From positions 2,801,001-2,865,000 of the forward strand of contig NZ_CP077097.1 in assembly GCF_014269225.2 (NCBI RefSeq): 64,000 nt of DNA. Direction: 5' to 3'. The stretch comes from Pseudomonas anuradhapurensis (GTDB lineage: Bacteria > Pseudomonadota > Gammaproteobacteria > Pseudomonadales > Pseudomonadaceae). Each line of letters opens with the position of its first letter. Within the stretch, counting starts at the first letter, position 1. Positions 38,868 to 47,481 of the stretch are shown one piece after another. A program made the position numbers and the translations under genes. The notes under the pieces were generated by a model that was not told where the DNA came from, did no database searches, and saw only the letters and a list, made by a program, of their open reading frames with translations.

Positions 38868-38948
38868 ACAGGCCCGCCAGAGGTTCCCTCCGTCCTCCCG
38901 CACCGGTATGCTTTACCGCTCAAGCACAAGCCTTCCAGGATGGAGACC

Positions 38949-39668
38949 ATGACCAGGCCCCTTCTGTTGTTGGGTGCGGCACTGCTGTTCTGCCCTGTGC
39001 TGCTGGCCCAACAGATCAAACGCGAACTGGGCGATTTCGACTTCACCCTCGGCACCAGCCCCTCACGCAGCATGGCCCAAGGGCTGATCTCGCCCACGGC
39101 GATCGGTGCGTTCCACGGTGGTCTCGACTTCAACCACCCCAGTGGCTGGTACCTCGGCCAATACGCCCCAAGCATGGGCGTGTCACCTGATTCCACCCTG
39201 CGCCTGGACAGTTACCTCGGCTACAAGCAGCGCTTCGACAGCAGCCTGGGCTACGAGGTGGGGTTGATCCAGTATAGCCAGCCAAACATCGCCGGCTCCG
39301 ACAGTTATGCCCTGTACGGTGGGGTGTCGGTACTGGGCAGCCGTTTCGGTGGCGCGCTGCGCGACAGCCCTGACCATCGCACCGGCACGCTGTTCGCCGA
39401 TTTCGGCCAATTGCCGCTGTTCGGCGTCGAGCTCACCGCCAAGCTCGCTCATCACCGCCTGGGCCAGCCCTTCACCCTTGGCGATGGTAGCCAGGTGAAC
39501 GGCTTTTCCGATTGGTCGCTGGCGTTGTCCCGGCCCTGGCTTGGCATTGACCTGGACCTGATCTACAGCGACTCCAACCTCAGTGGTGGCGCTTGCGATG
39601 CGTATTCCGGCAGCAACAGCTATTGCGACAGCATGGTCACGCTGAAGGCGCAGCGCAGGTTCTTCTAG
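38949..39668 (+). CDS. TorF-family putative porin
   Basis: A 239-residue protein with a signal peptide (about residues 1-20) and a mature part rich in alternating beta-strand patterns, ending in phenylalanine (QRRFF) as expected for an outer-membrane barrel. The TorF/Gcw_chp family pattern GTSPSRSMAQG and the GYKQRFDSSLGYEVGLIQYS block are present. ATG 38949 is preferred over 38940 because GGAG lies six bases before it. The 3' end overlaps the convergent EamA gene by 4 bases. Confidence 0.82.
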   Translation: MTRPLLLLGAALLFCPVLLAQQIKRELGDFDFTLGTSPSRSMAQGLISPTAIGAFHGGLDFNHPSGWYLGQYAPSMGVSPDSTLRLDSYLGYKQRFDSSLGYEVGLIQYSQPNIAGSDSYALYGGVSVLGSRFGGALRDSPDHRTGTLFADFGQLPLFGVELTAKLAHHRLGQPFTLGDGSQVNGFSDWSLALSRPWLGIDLDLIYSDSNLSGGACDAYSGSNSYCDSMVTLKAQRRFF

Positions 39669-40537
39669 CGTTTTCGCACCAGGGCCAGGGCTATGCCGCC
39701 GAGCACAACGACGCACGCCAGCAGCAAGCGCAACGACAACGTTTCACCGATCAGGGCAACCCCACCCAGTGCGGCGATCACCGGTACGCTTAGCTGCAAG
39801 GTTGCCGCCTGTTGTGCACTGATCTGCCTGACCACGCTGTACCACACGGCATAGCCGGCACCTGATGCCAGGACGCCGGAGCCCAGGGCAAACAACACGC
39901 CCAATGGGGTCACCTGCAGCTCGGCGCCCAGTAACAGCATCGGTGCCAGCAGTACCAGGCACGGCAAGCTCCGGGCGAAATTGCCAGCAGTGTCCGCCAG
40001 CGGCCTGGGCGAGCCTTTGCCGAGTAGCGAATACACCCCCCAGGACACGCCGGACGCCGCCATCAGCAAGGCACTGGCCAAGGGTGGCGCTGCGCTGCCG
40101 GGCAACAGCAGCAGCAAAAGCCCGGCAAAGGCAATCAGCATGCCCAGCAACATCCGCGCGGTAATCCGTTCACCGGAGTACCAGGCGAAACCGAACATGG
40201 TGATCTGCACTGCACCGAACAACAGCAACGCACCGGCACCGGCGCCCAGTTGCAGGTACGCGGCAGAAAACAGGAACGCATAGAGGAACAAGGCCAGGCC
40301 ACCCCGCCAGCTGCCGCCCATGGCCAACACCGGCTTGCGCAGGCGGATCAGGACCAGCAAAAACAGTGCGCCACTGGCCAGGCGCACCACCGTGAAGGAT
40401 GCCGGGTCGATGGCGCCATCCTTCAGCGCCAGGCGACAGAACACCGAGTTGGCAGCAAAGGCCACCAGGCTGAACAGTGCAGGCCACAGCCAGGGCCGGG
40501 CCTTGCGGTGGTAGAGCGTGGTGGTGCCGGTACTCAT
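39665..40537 (-). CDS. EamA/DMT-family permease
   Basis: A 290-residue inner-membrane protein with ten predicted spans in two EamA repeats. It belongs to the drug/metabolite transporters, most of which export amino acids or small metabolites; the substrate is unknown. The N-terminal repeat begins FSLVAFAANSVFCRLALK. An AACAACAA motif lies 25 bases before the start. The 3' end overlaps the TorF gene by 4 bases. Confidence 0.88.
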   Translation of the reverse strand: MSTGTTTLYHRKARPWLWPALFSLVAFAANSVFCRLALKDGAIDPASFTVVRLASGALFLLVLIRLRKPVLAMGGSWRGGLALFLYAFLFSAAYLQLGAGAGALLLFGAVQITMFGFAWYSGERITARMLLGMLIAFAGLLLLLLPGSAAPPLASALLMAASGVSWGVYSLLGKGSPRPLADTAGNFARSLPCLVLLAPMLLLGAELQVTPLGVLFALGSGVLASGAGYAVWYSVVRQISAQQAATLQLSVPVIAALGGVALIGETLSLRLLLACVVVLGGIALALVRKR

Positions 40538-40561
40538 GGTGTGGTCACCTCTGAGAAGGAA

Positions 40562-40569
40562 TTGTTGTT
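40562..40569 (-). promoter_or_regulatory. Candidate Hfq/Crc target motif ahead of the EamA gene
   Basis: AACAACAA on the minus strand lies 24 bases before the ATG at 40537 and about 10 bases before the AGAGGTG ribosome-binding site. Confidence 0.4.
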
Positions 40570-40645
40570 ATAGCGGCCATGCTGATCTGACCAGCACCGA
40601 TATACAACAGCCTGTTCCGTTGCCGCCACCAGCGCATCGTCGGCG

Positions 40646-41056
40646 CTACAGCGCTGCCACCGCCTCAATCTCCACCAGCATGCCGTCCAGCGCAAGCCGC
40701 GCTACCGGTATCAACGTGCAGGTCGGTTTCAGGTGCGGGCCCCAAGCCTTGTCAGCCTCGGCGACCCACTCCCGCAGGCGCGTTTCGGAGTGGTCGACGA
40801 TCAACAGCGTCAATTTGAACACCTGGGCCAAGTTGGCTCCTTTTGAGGCCAGGGCCACTTCCAGGTTGGCCAGCGCCTGGCGTGCCTGCTCGGCGAACAG
40901 CGGCGACAGCTGCCCGTCGCGGCCTTCCCCGCCCTGGCCGGCGATGAACAGCAGACGGGTGCCGGCCCGGACCTCGGCGACATGGGAATAGGCATTGTCG
41001 CTGGGGTCGTACAGGCCTTCGGGATTGCTCAGCTGGAACGCGGTTGAATGGGTCAC
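40646..41056 (-). CDS. RidA-family protein
   Basis: A 136-residue member of the RidA/Rid superfamily, with the family segment LFIAGQGGEGRDGQL and the C-terminal PTCTLIPVARLALDGMLVEIEAVA. The conserved RidA arginine is replaced by the region VARLALDG, so it fits a Rid subgroup that may not act as an imine deaminase. It stands alone next to a DMT permease gene. The gene has no clear operon partner. Confidence 0.87.
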   Translation of the reverse strand: MTHSTAFQLSNPEGLYDPSDNAYSHVAEVRAGTRLLFIAGQGGEGRDGQLSPLFAEQARQALANLEVALASKGANLAQVFKLTLLIVDHSETRLREWVAEADKAWGPHLKPTCTLIPVARLALDGMLVEIEAVAAL

Positions 41057-41156
41057 GGTCAGTCCTCGATTGGTTGAAAGCGTGACGCAGTATCGGACCT
41101 CGAGTTAACTCGAGGTCAAGGGCGATCAGGCGCCCCCGCGCCTGATGCCGATCAGC

Positions 41157-41369
41157 TTATTTTTCCTCCAGTACCGCCCTGCCCTTCACCGCCCGCGGCC
41201 CGCGCCAGGCCCAGAACAGCAGGCCGGGGAATGGCGCGTAGACCACGAACACTACCCACAGCATCTTGCGCTCGGCGCGCCGGTCACTGCCAATGATGTG
41301 CCAGATGGCCCAGATTTCCAGCACGATCACCAGCATGGCGACGATGAACCAGATCGTTCCAATTTCCAT
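41157..41369 (-). CDS. Small membrane protein, PLDc_N type
   Basis: A 70-residue protein with two predicted spans (about residues 4-25 and 38-56) matching the PLDc_N domain named after the N terminus of cardiolipin synthases, but without the catalytic part. The function is unknown. ATG 41369 follows GGGAGG by six bases; an ATG two codons upstream overlaps that site. Confidence 0.78.
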   Translation of the reverse strand: MEIGTIWFIVAMLVIVLEIWAIWHIIGSDRRAERKMLWVVFVVYAPFPGLLFWAWRGPRAVKGRAVLEEK

Positions 41370-41474
41370 GAGCATCCTCCCAATGGCATGTAATGCATTT
41401 GGGTTTCGGAGGACGCCCGGGGTTCAGATTTATTTGTCCAGGCTCACCGACAACAAGGCCGCCCCCGGCCGGCT

Positions 41475-41945
41475 TCAGTGGCGGGGTGCATTTTCCAGCG
41501 CCGCCTTCAACGCCGCCGCATCGGCAAACGCCTGCTGGCTCACCAGCTTGCCCTGCTCCAGCTGCAGCCACTGCACCTGGCCGTCCTGCCCGGGATAACG
41601 GCTGGCTACCCGCCCATCACGGTCAAGCAGCACGCGGTAGTGGTAGTCACGCATGGCGGGAATGGCGAACAGCTTGCTGATCAGCGCCGGCATGCGCTGG
41701 ATATCGGCGACGAATACCGCATCGCGCGCTTCCAGGTAACCCTTGGGCTGGTCGGCCAACGCCGCCTTGACCAGCTTGGCTCCGTCCATGTCGCGGGTTA
41801 CCAGCAGGATATGCGTGCCGACATCGAGGCTGTAGGCCTGGTCGTATTGGTCGAGCAACGTCCACGGTGCGAGCTTTTCGCCCGGTTCCAGGGCATTGGC
41901 CAGCAGTGGCATCAGGCAAAGCAACACGGCAGCGGCGTATTTCAT
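41475..41945 (-). CDS. Periplasmic hypothetical protein
   Basis: A 156-residue protein with a signal peptide (about residues 1-18). The mature part resembles a thioredoxin-like fold (EPGEKLAPWTLLDQYDQAY, then ILLVTRDMDGAKLVKAAL), with no cysteine. Homologues in pseudomonads are often labelled FAD/FMN-containing dehydrogenase, but I see no nucleotide-binding motif. The gene is divergent from a GlxA-type regulator across 205 bases. Confidence 0.78.
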   Translation of the reverse strand: MKYAAAVLLCLMPLLANALEPGEKLAPWTLLDQYDQAYSLDVGTHILLVTRDMDGAKLVKAALADQPKGYLEARDAVFVADIQRMPALISKLFAIPAMRDYHYRVLLDRDGRVASRYPGQDGQVQWLQLEQGKLVSQQAFADAAALKAALENAPRH

Positions 41946-42150
41946 CAAGGCATCCTCAGTGGCGGGAGCATCAGCATAACGGTAACCGACCCAGCCAGAC
42001 AGCTTGCCTGAACACGACCTCGAATATGCCAGCGCCACCCACGAGATTGTCTTTCCAACGGCCACCCGCCACACTCTCCAGGCCAGCCCGGAAGCGGAGT
42101 CCAGAGTGCCCACGCCACGCCAGTTCAGCAAGAAGACCAGTACCAGCAAC

Positions 42151-43113
42151 ATGCTGCGGCTGAAGTCCAACAGCGCCAGTGCCCAGGCCCCTTACCGGGT
42201 CGATTTCGTACTGCTCGAACACTTTTCGATGGCCAGCTTCACCGTGGCCATGGACGTGCTGGTCACGGCCAACCTGCTGCGTGCCGACAGTTTCCGCTTC
42301 ACCCCGCTGTCACTGGACGGCGACCGTGTGCTCAGCGACCTGGGGCTGGAGCTGGTGGCCAGCGAAATGTCTGCCGAGGCGTTGAAGGAACTGGACCTGT
42401 TGATTATCTGCGGCGGCTTGCGCACGCCGCTGAAATACCCCGAGCTGGACCGCCTGCTGGGTGACTGCGCTGCTCACGGCATGGCCTTGGGCGGCCTGTG
42501 GAACGGTGCCTGGTTCCTTGGCCGCGCCGGGGTGCTGGACGATTATGGCTGCAGCATCCACCCCGAACAGCGCGCCAGCCTGTGTGAACGCAGCCCACAA
42601 ACCCGCATCACCCCGGCCAGCTTCACCCTCGATCGCGACCGCCTCAGTGCCGCCAGCCCCAATGGCGCCATGGAGCTGATGCTGGGCCTTGTGCGCCGGC
42701 TGTATGGCGACGGCCTGGCCGAGGGCGTGGAAGAGATCCTGTCGTTCTCCGGCGCGCGCTACCGCCAGGTTGGCCCAGGGGCGAAGAAATCCATGAGCCT
42801 GCACCTGCGCACCATCGTCGAGCTGATGGAGAACAACCTCGAGGAAACCCTCAGCCTCGACCAGCTGGCCGTCTACAGTGGGCGCTCGCGCCGGCAGATC
42901 GACCGCCTGTTCCAGGCCCAGCTGGGTACCTCGCCGCGGCGCTACTACATGGAGTTGCGCATCACCAAGAGCCGCCGCCTGCTGCAGTACTCCGACCTGT
43001 CGGTGATGGAGGTTGCAGTGGCCTGCGGTTTCGTCTCGGTATCACACTTCAGCAAGTGCTATGCGGCGTACTTCGGCTACCCACCATCGCGTGAGCAGCG
43101 ACTCGGCGAATGA
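42151..43113 (+). CDS. AraC-family regulator with DJ-1/PfpI domain (GlxA type)
   Basis: A 320-residue regulator. Residues 15-190 form a class I amidotransferase-like (DJ-1/PfpI) domain, but the nucleophilic cysteine region reads GGLWNGAWFLG, so it is not catalytic. Residues 215-315 contain two helix-turn-helix units (SLDQLAVYSGRSRRQIDRLF; SVMEVAVACGFVSVSHFSKC). Such proteins often control catabolism of quaternary amines or amino acids. ATG 42151 starts at the family N terminus. Its target is not clear. Confidence 0.88.
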   Translation: MLRLKSNSASAQAPYRVDFVLLEHFSMASFTVAMDVLVTANLLRADSFRFTPLSLDGDRVLSDLGLELVASEMSAEALKELDLLIICGGLRTPLKYPELDRLLGDCAAHGMALGGLWNGAWFLGRAGVLDDYGCSIHPEQRASLCERSPQTRITPASFTLDRDRLSAASPNGAMELMLGLVRRLYGDGLAEGVEEILSFSGARYRQVGPGAKKSMSLHLRTIVELMENNLEETLSLDQLAVYSGRSRRQIDRLFQAQLGTSPRRYYMELRITKSRRLLQYSDLSVMEVAVACGFVSVSHFSKCYAAYFGYPPSREQRLGE

Positions 43114-43143
43114 CGGCCCGCCCAAGCATCCAGAAAATACCGA

Positions 43144-43815
43144 TCAGGCGCGGATATAGCGCAGCACTGCATCACAGATCATGGCTTTGTGGCGCTGCTT
43201 GACCTCGTCAGCGGCGAGGTCGATCTGGAAGATCTCGCCAAAGGTATGGCGATTCGATACCCGGTAGAAGCAGAACGAACTCATCAGCATGTGCAGGTCG
43301 ATGACCTCGATGCCGGCGCGGAACACACCTTCCTCGACACCCCGGCGCAGGGTATTGCCCAGGGCCTCGAGCACCAGGCTGCTCATTTCGCGGATCGTCG
43401 GCGACTGCTTCACGTACTCGCCATAGTGGATGTTCTCGGTACAGATGATCCGCACGAAGTCGACGTTGCGGTCGTGGTGATCGAAAGTGAACTCCACCAG
43501 CCGGCGGATCGCCTGCTCGGCCGGCAGCGACTCCAGGTCCAGGCTCTGCTCGGTCTTGCGGATATCCCCGTACAACTTGACCAGGCACTCGCAGTACAGC
43601 TGCTCCTTGCTGCCGAAGTAGTAGTAGATCATGCGCTTGGAGGTGGCGGTGCGCTCGGCGATGGCGTCAACACGAGCACCGGCCAGCCCTTGCTGGACGA
43701 ACTCGTGGATGGCGGCCTGAAGGATGTCCTCACGCGTTTTCTCGGGGTTGTTCTTGCGCGTCTTGCGCCCCCCTTCGATTTCAGGCTGGCCGAGGCTGAC
43801 TACGGAATCACTCAT
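43144..43815 (-). CDS. TetR-family regulator
   Basis: A 223-residue TetR protein. The helix-turn-helix is at about residues 25-70 (EDILQAAIHEFVQQGLAG; ATSKRMIYYYFGSKEQLY), followed by a C-terminal ligand-binding domain. ATG 43815 (MSDSVVS) is preferred to the GTG two codons upstream. It is divergent from the binding-protein gene at 44064 across a 248-base AT-rich gap and is its likely regulator, along with the monooxygenase. Confidence 0.9.
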   Translation of the reverse strand: MSDSVVSLGQPEIEGGRKTRKNNPEKTREDILQAAIHEFVQQGLAGARVDAIAERTATSKRMIYYYFGSKEQLYCECLVKLYGDIRKTEQSLDLESLPAEQAIRRLVEFTFDHHDRNVDFVRIICTENIHYGEYVKQSPTIREMSSLVLEALGNTLRRGVEEGVFRAGIEVIDLHMLMSSFCFYRVSNRHTFGEIFQIDLAADEVKQRHKAMICDAVLRYIRA

Positions 43816-44063
43816 ACCCACTCACAGGCTGTTCATTGGATTGCCCGGATTATCCGTGAGCAGGGCCATACAGGGAAGCGCGCCGTTGGTATGGCGGCCA
43901 GACGCTTTCCGGGCCGCTGACGCGTCGGGCACATTTCACATAAAACAAAATGATATGTAAATGACTAAACATTCTAACGAAATGGAATATAAAAATTGAA
44001 AGCCCAACGCCAGCTCCTTAGTCTGGACGCACCGTTTCCCTACCGACTCAAGGAGCAATGCCC

Positions 44064-45044
44064 ATGCCCAACCGTGCTTTCTCCCCCCTACGCCGCCTGC
44101 TGCTCGGCGGTCTGCTGGCCAGTGCCGCCAGCGCCCTGCTGCCTTGGTCGCAAGCCTTGGCCGACGAGGCCAGGACACTGCGCATTGGCTACCAGAAGTT
44201 CAACAGTATCAACATCCTCAAGGGCAGCGGCGCCCTGGAGAAGGCTCTGGCACCACAAGGCGTAACCGTCAGCTGGCATGAGTTCGCCGCTGGCCCGCAA
44301 CTGCTCGAAGCGCTGAGCACGGGCGCCATCGACCTTGGCCATGCCGCCGATGCCCCCTCGGTATTCGCCCAGGCCGCAGGCAAGCCGGTGGTGTACCTGG
44401 CTGCCGAGCAGCCCTACCCACGTGGCATCGGCCTGGTGGTGCGCGAGCAGGATCACCTGGCCAGTGTCCAGGACCTCAAGGGCAAGCGCGTCGCCACGGG
44501 TCGCGGCTGGAATGCCCAATACCTGCTGGCGGTTGCGCTGGAGCAGGCCGGCCTCAGCTACCGTGACATCACTCCAGCCTACGTCAACAACGCCGCCGAT
44601 GCCGTGGCCGCCCTGCAATCAGGCAGCGTCCAGGCCGTGACCCTGTGGGACCCGTTCCTGGCTGCGGCAGAAAGCCAGCCAGGCCTGAAAAACCTGCGCG
44701 ACGGCAGCGGCCTGTCCAACAACCGCACCTTCTACCTGTCCACCGCCAGCTTCGCCGACCAGCACCGTGACCTGCTGAAAACCTTCTTCAGCGAACTGGG
44801 CAAGGTCAGCCAGTGGGCCAATGCCAAGCCTGATGAAGTCGCCGCGCTGCTGGCCCCCCAACTGGGGATCAGCGCCGACGTGCTGCAAGTGGCCAGCGAG
44901 CGCCGCAACTACAACGCCGTGGCGATCACCCCGCAGATCGTGGCCGAGCAGCAGAAGCTGGCCGATACCTTCCAGGGCCTGGGCCTGATTCCGCGCAGGC
45001 TGCAGGTGGCCGATGCGGTCTACCCGGCTTCCGTGCTGCCTTGA
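44064..45044 (+). CDS. Sulfonate-type ABC transporter substrate-binding protein (SsuA-like), orphan
   Basis: A 326-residue periplasmic binding protein, signal peptide about residues 1-33. The motif TLRIGYQKFNSINILKGSGALEK and the later DLGHAADAPSVFAQAAGKPVVYLAAE segment are those of the SsuA/TauA group, which capture alkanesulfonates, taurine or nitrate. No permease or ATPase gene is present. ATG 44064 lies eight bases after AAGGAG; the ATG at 44058 is too close to it. A flavin monooxygenase starts 15 bases after the stop. Confidence 0.88.
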   Translation: MPNRAFSPLRRLLLGGLLASAASALLPWSQALADEARTLRIGYQKFNSINILKGSGALEKALAPQGVTVSWHEFAAGPQLLEALSTGAIDLGHAADAPSVFAQAAGKPVVYLAAEQPYPRGIGLVVREQDHLASVQDLKGKRVATGRGWNAQYLLAVALEQAGLSYRDITPAYVNNAADAVAALQSGSVQAVTLWDPFLAAAESQPGLKNLRDGSGLSNNRTFYLSTASFADQHRDLLKTFFSELGKVSQWANAKPDEVAALLAPQLGISADVLQVASERRNYNAVAITPQIVAEQQKLADTFQGLGLIPRRLQVADAVYPASVLP

Positions 45045-45058
45045 ACGGAGCCCACAGC

Positions 45059-46420
45059 ATGCCCCGCCCGATCCGCTTCAATGCCTTCAGCATGAACGCC
45101 GCCAGCCACCAGTCGCCCGGCCTGTGGCGCCACCCGCGCAACACCAGTGTGAACTTCAACCGCCTGGGTTACTGGACCGACCTGGCCCGCCTGCTCGAAC
45201 GCGGCCTGTTCGACGCCCTGTTCATCGCCGATGTGCTGGGCATCTACGACGTCTACCAGGGCGGCCCCGAAGCCGCCCTGCGCGGCGGCGTGCAGGTGCC
45301 GGTCAACGACCCGCTGCTGCTGGTGCCGGCCATGGCCGGGGTTACCGAACACCTGGGCTTTGGCGTCACCTTCTCGCTCACCTACGAACACCCCTACCCG
45401 TTCGCCCGGCGCATGTCCACGCTCGACCACCTGAGCAATGGCCGCGTCGGCTGGAACATCGTCACCGGCTACCTCGACAGCGCTGCAAGGAACCTGGGCC
45501 TGGCGCAGCAACTGGGCCACGACCAGCGCTACGACCTGGCCGAGGAATACCTGCAGGTGCTGTACAAGCTGTGGGAAAAAAGCTGGGACGAAGACGCGGT
45601 GCTGCTGGAGCGTGACAGCGGGCGGTATATCGAGCCATCCCGGGTGCACCCTATCAGGCATGCCGGCGAGCACTTTCAGGTACCCGGCATGCACCTGTGC
45701 CAGCCGTCGCCCCAGCGCACGCCAGTGCTGTTCCAGGCCGGCGCTTCGCCGCGCGGCCAGCAGTTCGCGGCGCGCCACGCCGAGTGCGTGTTCATCAGCG
45801 GGCCGACGCCCACGGTGCTGTGCCGCTACGCCGACGGCATTCGCCAGGCCTGCGAGGCCGCCGGGCGCGACCGTGACGCCGTGCTGATCTACGCCCAGGC
45901 CCTGGTGATTGTCGCCCCCACCCAAGAACAAGCCGAAGCACGCTTCGCCGAGTACCGCCGTCATGTGGACCTGGACGCCGCCCTGGCGCTGCTGTCGGGC
46001 TGGACCGGCATCGACTTTGCTGGCCTCGATCCCGACGCGCCGATCGAATATGTCGAGAACGATGCCGGCCGCGCAGCCCTGGCCGCCTTTACCGCGGCCG
46101 ACCCGAACCGCCGCTGGACCGTGCGCGAGGCCGCCGAATTCGTCGGCCTGGGTGGCCGGGGCCCGGTGCTGGTCGGAGCTCCCAGCGAAGTCGCCGACCA
46201 GTTGGAAAGCTGGTTGGAGGAGACCGGCATCGATGGTTTCAACCTGACCTACGCCGTGCAACCGGACGACCTCGCCCAGGTGGTGGAGCTGCTGGTACCC
46301 GAGCTGCAACGGCGTGGCCGCTACCCGCTGAGCTATGCCGAGGGCAGCTTGCGGCACAAGCTGTTCGGCCACGGTGACCGTTTGCCGGAAGCGCACGCAG
46401 GTCGCCAGGTCAGCATTTAG
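45059..46420 (+). CDS. LLM-class flavin-dependent monooxygenase (NtaA/SnaA/DszA family)
   Basis: A 453-residue bacterial luciferase-like enzyme using reduced FMN. The patterns GLFDALFIADVLGIYD, VTFSLTYEHPYPFARRMSTLDHLSNGR (about residues 100-125) and GWNIVTGYLDSAARNLG are diagnostic of the NtaA/DszA branch, whose members oxidise chelators, sulfones or other C-N and C-S compounds. No flavin reductase gene is adjacent. ATG 45059 has GGAG nine bases upstream. The gene is close to the SsuA-like gene, suggesting a joint transport and oxidation system. Confidence 0.9.
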   Translation: MPRPIRFNAFSMNAASHQSPGLWRHPRNTSVNFNRLGYWTDLARLLERGLFDALFIADVLGIYDVYQGGPEAALRGGVQVPVNDPLLLVPAMAGVTEHLGFGVTFSLTYEHPYPFARRMSTLDHLSNGRVGWNIVTGYLDSAARNLGLAQQLGHDQRYDLAEEYLQVLYKLWEKSWDEDAVLLERDSGRYIEPSRVHPIRHAGEHFQVPGMHLCQPSPQRTPVLFQAGASPRGQQFAARHAECVFISGPTPTVLCRYADGIRQACEAAGRDRDAVLIYAQALVIVAPTQEQAEARFAEYRRHVDLDAALALLSGWTGIDFAGLDPDAPIEYVENDAGRAALAAFTAADPNRRWTVREAAEFVGLGGRGPVLVGAPSEVADQLESWLEETGIDGFNLTYAVQPDDLAQVVELLVPELQRRGRYPLSYAEGSLRHKLFGHGDRLPEAHAGRQVSI

Positions 46421-46499
46421 CTGGCAAATACCGGGTATTCCAACATTTAATTTGTGGATGGAACGCTCTCGCCCCTATTCTGTCGCCACATCCCCTGCG

Positions 46500-46517
46500 C
46501 CGCACCGGCCGGTGCGG
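46500..46517. promoter_or_regulatory. Perfect 18-base palindrome upstream of allE
   Basis: CCGCACCGGCCGGTGCGG reads the same on both strands. It lies 39 bases before the allE ATG and 80 bases after the monooxygenase stop. It could be an operator or a hairpin in the leader RNA. Confidence 0.45.
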
Positions 46518-46535
46518 TTCACGGCATGGGGAGAG

Positions 46536-46543
46536 AACAACAA
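46536..46543 (+). promoter_or_regulatory. Candidate Hfq/Crc target motif in the allE leader
   Basis: AACAACAA ends 13 bases before the allE ATG, within the region a ribosome must contact. The nearest purine-rich sequence (GGGGAGAG) overlaps its 5' side. Confidence 0.5.
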
Positions 46544-46556
46544 GTCGAGATCGTCC

Positions 46557-47393
46557 ATGTCGAACCATTCCTACTTCGCCCCCCACGGTGGGCACCCGGC
46601 TCAGACCGAGCTGCTGACTGACCGTGCCATGTTCACCGAAGCCTATGCCGTCATCCCCAAGGGTGTGATGCGCGACATCGTCACCAGCCACCTGCCGTTC
46701 TGGGACAAGATGCGCATGTGGGTCATCGCCCGCCCGCTGACCGGCTTTGCCGAGACCTTCTCGCAGTACATCGTCGAAGTCGCCCCGGAAGGCGGCAGCG
46801 AGCGCCCCGAGCTGGACCCGAACGCCGAAGCGGTGGTGTTCATCGTCGAAGGCGAACTGGACATCACCGTCGAAGGCAAGCACCACACCCTGGTACCGGG
46901 CGGCTACGCCTTCCTGGCACCCGGCGCCGAGTGGAGCCTGCGCAACAACAGCAAGGCCAACGTCACCTTCCACTGGCTGCGCAAGCATTACCAGAAAGTC
47001 GAAGGCCTGGACGTTCCGGAATCCTTCGTGACCCACCGTGACAACGCCACCGTCATCGAAATGCCAGGCACCGAAGGCCGCTGGGTCACCACCCGCTTCG
47101 TCGACATGGCCGACATGCGCCATGACATGCATGTGAACATCGTCACATTCCAGCCGGGCGGTGTGATTCCGTTTGCTGAAACCCACGTGATGGAGCACGG
47201 CCTGTACGTGCTCGAAGGAAAGGCGGTGTACCGCCTGAACCAGGACTGGGTCGAAGTGGAAGCCGGCGACTTCATGTGGCTGCGCGCCTTCTGCCCGCAA
47301 GCCTGTTACGCCGGTGGCCCAGGCAAGTTCAGCTACCTGCTGTACAAGGACGTGAACCGCCACGTGCACCTGACCTTGAACCCCAAGCGCTAA
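46557..47393 (+). CDS. allE: (S)-Ureidoglycine aminohydrolase
   Basis: A 278-residue bicupin enzyme that releases ammonia from (S)-ureidoglycine, giving (S)-ureidoglycolate in allantoin breakdown. Two cupin repeats are seen: VEGELDITVEGKHHTLVPGGY near residue 99 and HVMEHGLYVLEGKAVYRL near 210, the latter with the metal-binding HxxxE-type residues ETHVMEHG. No other purine gene is next to it. The leader carries a CA motif and a palindrome, so it probably has its own promoter. A terminator follows. Confidence 0.93.
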   Translation: MSNHSYFAPHGGHPAQTELLTDRAMFTEAYAVIPKGVMRDIVTSHLPFWDKMRMWVIARPLTGFAETFSQYIVEVAPEGGSERPELDPNAEAVVFIVEGELDITVEGKHHTLVPGGYAFLAPGAEWSLRNNSKANVTFHWLRKHYQKVEGLDVPESFVTHRDNATVIEMPGTEGRWVTTRFVDMADMRHDMHVNIVTFQPGGVIPFAETHVMEHGLYVLEGKAVYRLNQDWVEVEAGDFMWLRAFCPQACYAGGPGKFSYLLYKDVNRHVHLTLNPKR

Positions 47394-47412
47394 GCCCTGG
47401 CTGATGCCCACA

Positions 47413-47440
47413 AGCCCGCCAATCTGGCGGGCTTTCTTTT
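47413..47440 (+). terminator. Rho-independent terminator after allE
   Basis: AGCCCGCC (47413-47420) pairs with GGCGGGCT (47426-47433), followed by a T-rich tail TTTCTTTT. Confidence 0.88.
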
Positions 47441-47481
47441 GGCCGCGCATACTGGAGCCTCGTCCCCGCGCGGTACTTGTC

